From: Streptomyces niger
Lineage (GTDB): Bacteria; Actinomycetota; Actinomycetes; Streptomycetales; Streptomycetaceae
Length of the DNA: 64,000 nucleotides
Direction of reading: 5' to 3'
Assembly: GCF_000718305.1 (NCBI RefSeq)
Contig: NZ_JOFQ01000011.1
Location: forward strand, 415,933-479,932
A program made the translations under genes and the position numbers. The notes under the pieces are model-generated. The model did not search any database. It was not told the origin of the DNA and saw only the letters and a list, made by a program, of their open reading frames with translations. The stretch's first letter is position 1. Each line of letters begins with the position of its first letter. Below are positions 41,299-50,647 of this stretch, piece by piece.

Positions 41299-43653
41299 AT
41301 GTGCCCTCTCTTGCCACGGTTCAGCGTCATCGTCCCCGCCTACCAGGTCCAGGCCTACCTGCCGGAGTGCCTGGAGTCCGTCCTCGGCCAGGACTGGACG
41401 GACTTAGAGCTGATCGCGGTGGACGACGGTTCGCCGGACGGCTGCGGCGACCTCATCCGGGACGCGGCCCGCCGCGACGACCGGGTACGGCCGGTGCACC
41501 TGCCCGTCAACACCGGCCTCGGCCCGGCCCGGAACGCCGGGATCGCCCGCGCCCGCGGCGACTACCTGCTCTTCCTGGACGGCGACGACACCCTCACCCC
41601 GGGCGCGCTGAGCGCGATCGCCGCCCGGCTCGCCGCGACCGGCGCCCCGGACGTCCTCGTCTACGACTACGCCCGCACCTCCTGGTCCGGCACCGCCACC
41701 CGCAACCAGTACGCGCACCTCCTCGCGCAGCGCGGCCCGGAGGTCTTCCCCCTCACCGACCGGCCCGCACTGCTGCGGCTGCTGATGGTGGTGTGGAACA
41801 AGGCCTACCGCCGCGACTTCGTCCAGCGGCAGCAGCTCACCTTTCCGCCCGGCTACTACGAGGACCTGCCCTGGACGTTCCCGGCACTGGCCACCGCGGA
41901 GACGCTCGCCGTGCTGGACCGGGTCTGCGTGCACTACCGGCAGCGCCGCCGGGGCAGCATCCTGCGCACCACGGGCCGCGGCCACTTCGACATCTTCGAC
42001 CAGTACGACCGGGTCTTCGCGTTCCTGGACTCCCGCGCCGACCTGGCCCGCTGGCGGCCGCTCATGGTCCGCCGGATGACCGACCACCTCACGGCCGTCT
42101 ACACGGCGCCGGGGCGGCTGCCGCGGGACAGCCGGGCCGAGTTCTTCCGGCGGGCCGCCGCGCACTGCCGCCGGTACCGCTGTCCCGCGCCGGCCGCGGA
42201 GCCCGGCGGCCCCCCGCCACGGCTCGGCATCCGGGTCCGGCACGCCCTGGTACGGCTGGGCTGGCACCGCCCCTTCCGGCTGCTGGCGGGGGCGCAGCGG
42301 CTGCGCCGGACGGTGGGCCGGGCGGCCCGCGGACTGCTGCGGCAGGGCACGCGGGCCGCGCTCGGCCTCCACTACGGGCTCCAGCGGCGACTGCCGGTCA
42401 GGCCCGATCACGCGGTGTTCGCCGCGCACTGGCACCGCGAGTACGCCGGCGACCCCGCCGCCATCGAGGCCAAGCTGCGCGAGCTGCGGCCGCAGATGCG
42501 TACGGCGTGGGTGGCGGCTCCCGGGTACGAGGAGACCGTGCCGCCGGGGGTCCGGTGGCTGCGGCCCGGCTCCGCCGCCTACTGGACCGCGCTGGCCCGT
42601 TCGAAATACCTGGTCAACAACGTGAACTTCGACCCACGGCTGGTCAAGCGGCCCGGCCAGGTCCTGCTGCAGACCCACCGCGGCACGCCGCTCAAGCACA
42701 TGGGCCTGGACCTCCAGGAGCGGCCCGCCGCGGCCCGGGACACCGACTTCGCGCGGCTGCTGCGCGCCGTGGACAACTGGGACTACAGCCTCTCCGCCAA
42801 CCGCCACGCCACGCTCACCTGGGAACGCGTCTACCCCGCCGCATACACCACCCTGGAGTACGGCCGGCCGCGCAACGACCGCTTCCAGCACGCGACCGCC
42901 CAGGACGTGCTGCGCATCCGTGCCGAGCTGGGCATCCCGCCGTCCGCCACCGCGATCCTGTACGCGCCGACCCACCGCGACCACCGGCGGTCCCGGCGGC
43001 CCGCGCTGGACCCGCGGCGACTGGTGCGGGAGCTCGGCCCCGGCTTCGTGGTGCTGGTGCGACCGCACTTCGCCTCGCTGGAGGGCCCGCCGTACGCGGC
43101 CGACGCCCCGCAGGAGCCACCCGGCGACGGGGTGATCGACGTGCGCGACCACCCGAGCGTGGAGGACCTCTGCCTGGCGTCGGACGCCCTGGTGACCGAC
43201 TACTCCTCGCTCATGTTCGACTACGTCAACCTCGACCGGCCCCTCGTGCTGCTCACCGACGACTGGGAGACCTACCGGGCGACCCGCGGCACCTATTTCG
43301 ACCTGCTCCGGCACCCACCGGGGCCGGTGGCGCGCAGCGAGGACGAGCTCATCGAAATCTTCGCGAGTCCCGCATGGCGCGGTCCCCGTTCGGCCGCTCT
43401 GCGGGCCACCTTCCGTTCACTTTTCTGCCCCTACGATGACGGCCACGCCGCGGAACGCGTGGTACGCCGTGTGTTCCTCGGGGACGAGGGAGCGCCCCCT
43501 CGAGCCGTGCCCCTCGACGAGCGACGGCCCGCGCCCCCTCCCGAGCGGGCCCGCCGCCTCGCGGTACCGCAGCCGGCACCCGGCCCCACAACCACACACG
43601 CGCCGCATGTCGCCCTCGAAACCCCCGACCGTCTGGAGACGGACCGCACATGA
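41299..43653 (+). CDS. GT2-CDP-glycerol:glycerophosphotransferase fusion, degenerate active site, TTA codon
   Basis: The 784-residue protein has an N-terminal GT2 glycosyltransferase (about 5-250; FSVIVPAYQVQAYLPECLESVL, IAVDDGSPDG, FLDGDDTLTP) and a C-terminal TagB/TagF-type domain (about 380-720; ILYAPTHRDH, VLVRPHF, VTDYSSLMFDYVNLDRPLVLL). The motif normally containing the catalytic His before GTPLK (HHGTPLK in two relatives in this window) reads THRGTPLK here, with Arg461. Codon 36 (41404-41406) is TTA, so translation should depend on the bldA tRNA. The start at ATG 41299 has a weak ribosome site; TTG 41311 is possible. Its stop overlaps the methyltransferase start by 4 bp (ATGA). Confidence 0.88.
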   Translation: MCPLLPRFSVIVPAYQVQAYLPECLESVLGQDWTDLELIAVDDGSPDGCGDLIRDAARRDDRVRPVHLPVNTGLGPARNAGIARARGDYLLFLDGDDTLTPGALSAIAARLAATGAPDVLVYDYARTSWSGTATRNQYAHLLAQRGPEVFPLTDRPALLRLLMVVWNKAYRRDFVQRQQLTFPPGYYEDLPWTFPALATAETLAVLDRVCVHYRQRRRGSILRTTGRGHFDIFDQYDRVFAFLDSRADLARWRPLMVRRMTDHLTAVYTAPGRLPRDSRAEFFRRAAAHCRRYRCPAPAAEPGGPPPRLGIRVRHALVRLGWHRPFRLLAGAQRLRRTVGRAARGLLRQGTRAALGLHYGLQRRLPVRPDHAVFAAHWHREYAGDPAAIEAKLRELRPQMRTAWVAAPGYEETVPPGVRWLRPGSAAYWTALARSKYLVNNVNFDPRLVKRPGQVLLQTHRGTPLKHMGLDLQERPAAARDTDFARLLRAVDNWDYSLSANRHATLTWERVYPAAYTTLEYGRPRNDRFQHATAQDVLRIRAELGIPPSATAILYAPTHRDHRRSRRPALDPRRLVRELGPGFVVLVRPHFASLEGPPYAADAPQEPPGDGVIDVRDHPSVEDLCLASDALVTDYSSLMFDYVNLDRPLVLLTDDWETYRATRGTYFDLLRHPPGPVARSEDELIEIFASPAWRGPRSAALRATFRSLFCPYDDGHAAERVVRRVFLGDEGAPPRAVPLDERRPAPPPERARRLAVPQPAPGPTTTHAPHVALETPDRLETDRT

Positions 43654-44558
43654 CTGCCCTCACCGCAGACCAGAGTGCCGAACAACTCCCGCGACCCACC
43701 CGGCTGGCCGACGTCAAGGGGTGGTTCTTCACCGCTGATCAGCTCATGTTCGACTGGTTCCTCGCCCGTCAGGAACGGGTCGGGGAACCGGGCGATCTGC
43801 TGGAGCTCGGCGTGTACATGGGGAAGAGCGCGATCTTCATGGGTGACCGGCTGCGGGCCGGGGACCGCTTCACGGTCTGCGACCTGTTCGACTCCCCCGC
43901 CGAGGACGCCTCGAACTCCAAGGAGATGGCGAAGTCCTACGCCACGCTGACCCGCCGTGCCTTCGAGGCCAACTACCTCGCCTTCCACGACGAGCTGCCG
44001 CACATCGTGCAGGGCCTGTCCTCGGTGATCCGCGCGCACGTGACGGACGACAGCTGCCGCTTCGCGCACATCGACGCCTCGCACCTGTACGAGCACGTAC
44101 ACGGCGACATCCTGGCCGTACGGGACCTGCTGCGCCCGCACGGCGTGGTCGTGCTGGACGACTACCGCGCCGAGCACTGTCCGGGCGTGGCCGCGGCCAC
44201 CTGGGAGGCGGTGATCACCGGCGGGCTGAAGCCGCTGTGCATCACCGGCACCAAGTTCTACGGCACCTGGGGTGACCCGGAGCCGGTGCGCGGCGAGCTG
44301 CTGGCGTGGCTCGCCGGGCGCGATGATCTGTGGCACGAGGTGCAGCAGGTGGCCGGGCAGCCGCTGATTCGCCTTTCGGCGAAGGGGGCCGATGAGCCGG
44401 CGCATCCAGTGTCGCGATACCGGGTGCGGCGTGATGCGCCGCAGCTTTCGCGCGGTGCGGGGCGGCAGCGCCGGAGCGCTCTTCGGCGGGTTGCGGTGAA
44501 TGTGCTGCCGCCGGTCGTCACCAAGGTGATCGTTGCTGCGCGTCAGCGGGGGCGGTAG
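43650..44558 (+). CDS. Class I SAM-dependent methyltransferase (Methyltransf_24/TylF-like)
   Basis: The 302-residue protein has motif I GDLLELGVYMGKSAIFMGDRL, acidic FTVCDLF, CRFAHIDASHLYEHVHGDILAVRDLLRPHGVVVLDDY (TylF/CmcI-type acidic motif) and an Arg-rich C-terminal tail (about 255-302). It is translationally coupled to the preceding glycosyl/phosphotransferase, so it probably O-methylates a sugar of the surface polymer; the substrate is inferred from context only. Confidence 0.88.
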   Translation: MTALTADQSAEQLPRPTRLADVKGWFFTADQLMFDWFLARQERVGEPGDLLELGVYMGKSAIFMGDRLRAGDRFTVCDLFDSPAEDASNSKEMAKSYATLTRRAFEANYLAFHDELPHIVQGLSSVIRAHVTDDSCRFAHIDASHLYEHVHGDILAVRDLLRPHGVVVLDDYRAEHCPGVAAATWEAVITGGLKPLCITGTKFYGTWGDPEPVRGELLAWLAGRDDLWHEVQQVAGQPLIRLSAKGADEPAHPVSRYRVRRDAPQLSRGAGRQRRSALRRVAVNVLPPVVTKVIVAARQRGR

Positions 44559-44602
44559 CTGCCCCGCGCGGGCAGTTCACCGACCGCGGCGCCGTTGTGG
44601 CC

Positions 44603-44637
44603 GGTCGCGCAGTTCCCCGCGCCCCTTACGGGGCGCC
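44603..44637. repeat. Dispersed Streptomyces intergenic hairpin repeat (copy 2)
   Basis: ggtcgcgcagttccccgcgcccc-ttac-ggggcgc: 7-bp perfect stem (44619-44625/44630-44636) between two convergent genes, likely a bidirectional terminator; same family as 29421-29455 and 61711-61748. Confidence 0.8.
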
Positions 44638-44638
44638 C

Positions 44639-46900
44639 TCACGTCCGTGCGTCGGCCGCCTCGTCCGCGCCGGGGTCCGCCTCGCGTGGGGGCGGGGCGA
44701 CGGTGCGGTCCGCGGCCGGCACGACGGGGAGCAGCTCGTCCTCGCCGAGGAAGACGCGGCGGACGACGCGTTCGGCGGCGAAGCCGTCGTCGTACGGGCA
44801 GAAGCGGTCCCGGAACGCGGCCCGGAGCTCCGCCGAGCGGTCGTCCGCCCAGCGGCCGGAGTGGAAGACGTCGGCGATCTCCTGTGCGTCGCCCGCGACG
44901 TGGCCCGGGGTGTCGCCGGGCGCGCCGGAGAGCAGGTCGAAGTAGACGCCGCGGGCGTGCCGGTAGGCCTCCCAGTCCGCGGCGTGCACGACGATCGGCC
45001 GGTCGAGGTTGGCGTAGTCGAACATCAGCGAGGAGAAGTCGCAGAGCAGTGCGTCGGAGGCCAGGGCCAGTTCCTCGACCGAGGGGTGCCGGGAGACGTC
45101 CAGGATGCGGCCGGCCTCCTCCAGTGCGGCGAGTCGGGAGTCGGCGCCGTAGAAGTAGTGCGTGCGGACGAGCAGTTGGTGGCCTTCGCCGAGCGCGTCG
45201 ACGAGCCGTTCCAGGTCCAGCGGCGGATGGAAGCCGCGTTCGTAGTCGCGGTGGGTGGGTGCGTAGAGGATCGCGGTGGCGCCCGGCGCGATGCCGAGCT
45301 CGGCCCGGATCCGGCGGACGTCCTCGGCGGTGGCGGTGAAGTAGGCGTCGTTGCGGGGGTAGCCGGTGGGCAGCGTCTCGTAGTCGCTGGGGTAGACGCG
45401 CTGCCACACCTCGGTGGAGTGCGGGTTGCTTGAGAGGCAGTAGTCCCACTGGTCGGCGTGGTCGAGCATGCGGAGGAAGCTGACGCCCTGGGCGGCGGCC
45501 GGGTGGCGGCGCAGGTCCATGCCCATCTTCTTCAGCGGGGTGCCGTGGTGGGTCTGGACGTAGACCTGTTCGGGGCGCTTGTGGACGGTGGCGGGGAAGT
45601 TGGCGTTGTTGACGAGGTACTTGGCGCGGGCCATCACCTCCCAGTACCGGCGGGAGTTGACCGTCACGGCCGGCACGCCCGGCGGCACGTCGTCGCGGTG
45701 CTTGCGGTCCACCAGCCACACGCCCCGCAGGTGCGGCGCCAGCTCGCGTGCCTTGGCGTGGATCGCGGCCGGGTTGCAGAGCACGCCGCGGTTCCAGTAC
45801 GCGGCGTAGACCACCAGGTTCTCGTCGACGGGGCGGCGCAGCTGGAGGGCGTAGTAGCGGCGGTAGACGCTGCGTGCCGTGCGGTTGCGGCGGGCTCGCA
45901 GGGTTTTGACGGTGTGGTGCCGCAGCGTTCCGGCGCGCTGCCGGGAGCGGTAGACGGCGTAGGAGTTCAGGTGGGGTGGCAGTTCGGCGTCGGCCGGGCG
46001 GTGGCGGCGCAGGACGCGGCCCAGCTCGCGGAAGAAGTCGGGCCGGTCGCCGGGGCGTACCCGGCCGTCGTCGTCCATGATGCGCAGCAGCCGGTCCGCG
46101 GCGTGCGCGAACAGGACGTCGCGTGCGGTCTCGACGCCGCCGCCGAGCCCCGTCCCGGACACCACGCGGAACAGTGCGTCGTACCGGTCGAGGACCGCGA
46201 AGTGGTGACGCCCTGGGACGGTGGAGGCGCTGCCCTTGCGGCGCTTGCGCCAGGTCACGCAGACCCGGTCCAGGCAGGCGATCCGGGCGGCCGCCAGCAG
46301 CGTCTGGAAGACGACGGGCACCTCGTCGTAGGGGCCGTCGGCGAACGCGAAGCCGTGCGTCTCCCACAGGTCGCGACGGACCGCGCGGTTCCAGGCGGCG
46401 GGCTGCACGGTCAGGCATGCGGGCACGTCCTCGGCGGTGAAGACGGTGTCGGCGTGCGCTTCGAGGAACTCCCGGTCGTCGCTGGCGTGCCGCTGTTCCC
46501 AGACGTTGAGCCGGTCGTGGTCGAAGAGCAGGACGTCGGGGTCGCCGGCGGCCCGGAGCCGGGCGTCGGCCGCGGCCAGCGCGCCGGGGGTGAGGAAGTC
46601 GTCGCCGTCGAGGAAGAGGAGGTACTCGCCGGTGGCGCGGCGGGCGCCGGCGTTGCGGGCGGGGCCGACGCCGCCGGGGCGCGTCAGGTGTACCGGGACG
46701 ACCCGCGGGTCGGTGGCCGCGTAGGCGTCGATGATCGCCCCGTCGCCGCCGTCCGAACAGTCGTCGACGGCGATCAGCTCGACCTCTTGGGGGGACTGCG
46801 TGAGCACGGAGTCCAGGCAGTGGCGCAGGAATCCCTGCACGCCGCGGGCGGGGACGATGACGCTGAAGCGGGGCATGGCCATCCAGGGGTCGGTACGCAC
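44639..46900 (-). CDS. GT2-CDP-glycerol:glycerophosphotransferase fusion
   Basis: The 753-residue protein starts at GTG 46900; ATG 46882 (MAMPRFS) is an alternative. The N-terminal GT2 (FSVIVPARGVQGFLRHCLDSVL, IAVDDCSDGG, FLDGDDFLTP) is joined through a basic helical segment to a TagB/TagF domain with the intact VQTHHGTPLKKMGMDL motif, AILYAPTHRDYERG, LLVRTHYFYG and LLCDFSSLMFDYANLDRPIVV. It should add a glycosyl and a polyol-phosphate or similar phosphodiester unit to a surface polymer on the inner membrane face. Convergent with the methyltransferase, divergent from the next large transferase. Confidence 0.9.
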   Translation of the reverse strand: MRTDPWMAMPRFSVIVPARGVQGFLRHCLDSVLTQSPQEVELIAVDDCSDGGDGAIIDAYAATDPRVVPVHLTRPGGVGPARNAGARRATGEYLLFLDGDDFLTPGALAAADARLRAAGDPDVLLFDHDRLNVWEQRHASDDREFLEAHADTVFTAEDVPACLTVQPAAWNRAVRRDLWETHGFAFADGPYDEVPVVFQTLLAAARIACLDRVCVTWRKRRKGSASTVPGRHHFAVLDRYDALFRVVSGTGLGGGVETARDVLFAHAADRLLRIMDDDGRVRPGDRPDFFRELGRVLRRHRPADAELPPHLNSYAVYRSRQRAGTLRHHTVKTLRARRNRTARSVYRRYYALQLRRPVDENLVVYAAYWNRGVLCNPAAIHAKARELAPHLRGVWLVDRKHRDDVPPGVPAVTVNSRRYWEVMARAKYLVNNANFPATVHKRPEQVYVQTHHGTPLKKMGMDLRRHPAAAQGVSFLRMLDHADQWDYCLSSNPHSTEVWQRVYPSDYETLPTGYPRNDAYFTATAEDVRRIRAELGIAPGATAILYAPTHRDYERGFHPPLDLERLVDALGEGHQLLVRTHYFYGADSRLAALEEAGRILDVSRHPSVEELALASDALLCDFSSLMFDYANLDRPIVVHAADWEAYRHARGVYFDLLSGAPGDTPGHVAGDAQEIADVFHSGRWADDRSAELRAAFRDRFCPYDDGFAAERVVRRVFLGEDELLPVVPAADRTVAPPPREADPGADEAADART

Positions 46901-47052
46901 GGTGCAGCAGCAGCGTAGTCAGGTGATTACGCTCCGCTCGGTTCGTGTGGCGGGGCCGGTCACTCCAACAGCGCAGGAAATGTGACGGGTGGGACCGCAG
47001 GGGGGTTGGACTGGTGTCCCGTGCGTCCCCTGCCAAAGGTGTGGTCTCCTCC

Positions 47053-50000
47053 ATGGATCCCCGGCTGACCGTCGTCGTCCCGATCTACAACGTCGAGGAG
47101 TACCTCCCCGAGTGTCTGCGGTCCGTGGCGGCCCAGACGCTGCGGGAGCTGGACGTGGTGCTGGTCGACGACGGCTCCACCGACTCCGGGCCGGAACTGG
47201 CCCGGGAGTTCGCGGCGCGCGACCCGCGCTTCCGGTTGGTGCGGCAGGCGAACGGGGGGCTGGGGCACGCCCGCAACACCGGTGCCCGGCACGCCGATCC
47301 GCGCACCGCGTACCTCACCTTCATGGACAGCGACGACGTGCTGCCGCCGCGTGCCTATGAGGGGCTGGTGTCGCTGCTGGAGGAGTCCGGCTCGGACTTC
47401 GCGACCGGCAACGTGTGGCGGCTGACCGCCGAGGGCCGCAGCCAGGCGTGGCAGCACAAGACCATGACCCGTACGGTCCGGGGCACCCACATCAGCAGGG
47501 ACCTGTCGCTGCTGGCCGACCGGGTGGCGTGGAACAAGGTCTTCCGGCGCACCTTCTGGGACCGGCACGGGCTGGCCTTCCCCGAGGGCGTGCTGTACGA
47601 GGACACCCCGCTCACCATCCCCGCGCACTTCCTCGCCGAGGCCGTCGACGTCCTCCACGAGCACGTCTACTACTGGCGCATCCGCGAGGGCTCGATCACC
47701 CGCCGCCGCACCGACGTGAAGGGCGTACGGGACCGGATCGCGGCCGTGGACGGGGTCAGCCGGTTCCTCGCCGATCCGGAGCGCACCCGCTGGTCCCGGT
47801 ACAAGCGCGACTACGACCGCTCCGTCCTCGTGGACGACCTGCAGTACTTCATCGACGCGCTGCCCATGGCGGGTGAGGAGTACCACCGGGTCTTCATGGC
47901 CGGCGCCCGGGACTTCCTCAGCCGCATCGACGCCACGCTGTACGCCGAACTCCCCGTGGAGCAGCGCATGAAGTGGGCGCTGATCCGGGAGGGCCGGCTC
48001 GATGATCTGCTGCGGCTGCTGGAGTACCAGCAGCGCAACGCCGCCGGGTTCCACGTGGCCGGCCCGCCGCTGCGCAAGCGCGCGGTGCTCGCGGTGGGCG
48101 GTGGCCGGCCGATCCCGCTGCCGCCCGCCGTCACCCGGCTCGGCGCCCGGGACCTGCCGGTGCGGGCGCGGTTGCGGGAGGCGGTGTGGCGGGACGGCAA
48201 GCTGGTGCTGCGCGGCTATGCGTACATCCGCAACATCGCGGCTCCCGGGCGGCTGAGCTGCCTGAAGGCGGCGGTGCTGATGTCGGGCAAGCGCCGGGTC
48301 GTGCTGCCGGTGCGGTCCGTGCCCGCGCCGGACGCCACCCACCGCTCCCGCCAGGAGCAGCACTGTTACGACTGGTCCGGGTTCGAGATCACGGTGGACC
48401 CCAAGCGGCTGGCCAAGGGCGGCGCCTTCACGCCGGGGCAGTGGAAGGCGGGCATCGTGGTGGCCGGGGCCGGGGTGGTGCGGCCGGCCGCGCTGCGTGC
48501 CCTGGACACCGGCTCCGGCGCCGCCCCGCTGCCGCACGAAGTGGCCGACGGGATGCGGCTGGTGCCCTGGTACAAGGACGGGCGGCTGCACCTGTCCGTG
48601 GAGCGGACCGTACGGCGGCTGACGGGGCGGCGCGCCGCGGGCGACGGCGCGGCCGAGCTGACGGTGCGGGACGACTCGGCGAATGCGCCGGTCGCGCTGC
48701 GGCTGACCCGCCGCGGACCGGGTGAGCCGGTCGAGCGGCCGCTGACCGGGGACGAGGTGACGCCCGAGGGCACCGGCCACCGTCTCACCCTCCGGATCGA
48801 CCCGGCCGCGCTGACCGTGCCCGCCACGGCCGCCGGCGAGCTGCCCGAAGGGCTCGGCGAGGAGACCGGCGCCACCTGGGACCCCGTCCTGGTCTACGGG
48901 GACGGCAGGACGGCCCGGATCGCCGCCGACCCCACCGAGCCGGCCGGGCGGCAGGTCGACGGCAGCGGCCGGGAGCTGGTGGTCACCGCCACCGCGGCCG
49001 GCAACCTCGTGCTGCACACCCGGGCCCCCGAGCCGTTCGCCGACCGGCTGGCGTGGCGGCCGGACGGGACGCTGGAGGTGGCCGGGGTGCTGCCGGGTGC
49101 CGCGGCCGGCAGCGCGCGGATCGGCGTCGTACTGCGGCACAGCCGGTTCGCCACCGAGGCGGTCTTCGCGGCCGACCGGGACGGCGAGCGGTTCACCGCC
49201 GCGCTGCGGCCCGCCGCCGTGCCGTCCTGCGGCGGCGAGCTGCCGCTCCGCGAGGGCCGCTGGTACCTCTTCCTGCGTCCGACGGAGCCCGGCGCCGGCC
49301 GGCCGGAGGACGGCCCGCCCGACGCCGGTGACCTGCCCGTACGGCTGTGCCCCACGCTCTTCGCCGCGCTGCCGGCGGCCTGCCCCTCGGCGCCCAAGCC
49401 GCTCATCGTGGACCGCCGCTTCCACGACCGGGTGTTCCTGGAGGCGGGCCCGGCCGTGCCGGACGCGGACCGCGGCCCGTACCGGCAGCGGCTGCTCCAC
49501 GAGGAGCACTACCCGCGGCGCCGCTCCCGGCCGCTGCGCGACACCGTCCTCTTCAGCAGCTTCGACGGGCGCTGCGGCGGCGACTCGCCGCGTGCGGTGC
49601 ACGAGGAGCTGGCGCGCCGCGAACCGGCCGTCGAGCACCTGTGGGTGGTCCGCGACGCCCACGGGAAGGCCCCGGCCGGTACCCGCCCGGTGCTGCTGGG
49701 CAGCGCGGAGTGGCACGAGGCGCTGGCCCGGAGCCGGCGCGTCGTCACCAACACCCACCTGCCGGAGTGGTTCGTCCGGCGCGCCGGGCAGCAGGTCCTG
49801 CAGACCTGGCACGGCACGCCGGTCAAGCGCATCGGCACCGATCTGGCGGGCACGCTCTGCGCCGACCTGGTGCACCTGTGGCCGCAGCCGCGCCGCGGCC
49901 ACCAGTGGAGCGTGCTGCTCTCCCCCAACGCGCACAGCACGGCCCTGCTGGGGCGGGCGCTGGGCTACGAAGGGGAGATCCGGGAGACCGGGCTGCCGCG

Positions 50001-50622
50001 TACCGACGTGCTGGTCCCCGGCGGCTCCGGCGACCGCGCCGAGCCGGCCCGCCGGGTGCGCGAGCGCCTCGGCATCCCCGCGGACAAGAAGGTGGTGCTG
50101 TACGCGCCGACGCAGCGCGACGACAAGGCGTACGACGCGGACCACTACCAGCTGCACCTGCCGCTGGACCTGGCGCACGCCGCGGCCGCGCTCGGCGACG
50201 ATCACGTCCTGCTGCTGCGCAGCCATCCGCTGGTGGCCGACCGGGTGCCGGGCCGGGCCGACGGCTTCGTCCGGGACGTCAGCGACTTCCCCGACGCGAT
50301 GGAGCTGCTGTGCGCCGCCGACGTGCTGGTGACGGACTACTCCTCGCTGGCGGTGGACTTCGCCAACACCGGGCGCCCGGTGCTGTTCCTGACGCCGGAC
50401 CTGGCGCATTTCCGGGACACCGTGCGCGGCTTCACCTTCGACTTCGAGGCCCAGGCGCCGGGACCGCTGCTGTCGGACACCGCGGAGCTGGTGGCGGCGC
50501 TGCGTGACCTGGACGGGGTGGCACGGCGCCATGCGGACGCGTACGCGCGGTTCCGTACGGCGTACTGCGCGCGGGACGACGGCGGCGCGGCGGCCCGCGC
50601 GGCGGACCTGCTGCTGGGGTGA
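47053..50622 (+). CDS. Large GT2-CDP-glycerol:glycerophosphotransferase fusion with middle domain
   Basis: The 1189-residue protein starts at ATG 47053 (MDPRLTVVVPIYNVEEYLPECLRSV). GT2 domain (about 1-330; VLVDDGSTDSG, FMDSDDVLPP); a middle beta-rich region of about 450 residues with no clear identity, resembling the linker/trimer-type domains of TarS-like enzymes; then a TagB/TagF domain (about 820-1189) with LQTWHGTPVKRIGTDL, VLYAPTQRDDKAYD, LLLRSHPLV and VTDYSSLAVDFANTGRPVLFL. The catalytic His motif is intact. It is the longest of the four fusions and may set chain length or decorate the polymer. Divergent spacer of 152 bp upstream. Confidence 0.9.
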   Translation: MDPRLTVVVPIYNVEEYLPECLRSVAAQTLRELDVVLVDDGSTDSGPELAREFAARDPRFRLVRQANGGLGHARNTGARHADPRTAYLTFMDSDDVLPPRAYEGLVSLLEESGSDFATGNVWRLTAEGRSQAWQHKTMTRTVRGTHISRDLSLLADRVAWNKVFRRTFWDRHGLAFPEGVLYEDTPLTIPAHFLAEAVDVLHEHVYYWRIREGSITRRRTDVKGVRDRIAAVDGVSRFLADPERTRWSRYKRDYDRSVLVDDLQYFIDALPMAGEEYHRVFMAGARDFLSRIDATLYAELPVEQRMKWALIREGRLDDLLRLLEYQQRNAAGFHVAGPPLRKRAVLAVGGGRPIPLPPAVTRLGARDLPVRARLREAVWRDGKLVLRGYAYIRNIAAPGRLSCLKAAVLMSGKRRVVLPVRSVPAPDATHRSRQEQHCYDWSGFEITVDPKRLAKGGAFTPGQWKAGIVVAGAGVVRPAALRALDTGSGAAPLPHEVADGMRLVPWYKDGRLHLSVERTVRRLTGRRAAGDGAAELTVRDDSANAPVALRLTRRGPGEPVERPLTGDEVTPEGTGHRLTLRIDPAALTVPATAAGELPEGLGEETGATWDPVLVYGDGRTARIAADPTEPAGRQVDGSGRELVVTATAAGNLVLHTRAPEPFADRLAWRPDGTLEVAGVLPGAAAGSARIGVVLRHSRFATEAVFAADRDGERFTAALRPAAVPSCGGELPLREGRWYLFLRPTEPGAGRPEDGPPDAGDLPVRLCPTLFAALPAACPSAPKPLIVDRRFHDRVFLEAGPAVPDADRGPYRQRLLHEEHYPRRRSRPLRDTVLFSSFDGRCGGDSPRAVHEELARREPAVEHLWVVRDAHGKAPAGTRPVLLGSAEWHEALARSRRVVTNTHLPEWFVRRAGQQVLQTWHGTPVKRIGTDLAGTLCADLVHLWPQPRRGHQWSVLLSPNAHSTALLGRALGYEGEIRETGLPRTDVLVPGGSGDRAEPARRVRERLGIPADKKVVLYAPTQRDDKAYDADHYQLHLPLDLAHAAAALGDDHVLLLRSHPLVADRVPGRADGFVRDVSDFPDAMELLCAADVLVTDYSSLAVDFANTGRPVLFLTPDLAHFRDTVRGFTFDFEAQAPGPLLSDTAELVAALRDLDGVARRHADAYARFRTAYCARDDGGAAARAADLLLG

Positions 50623-50647
50623 GGGGGGCCGGGAGCGGGTGCCGGCC

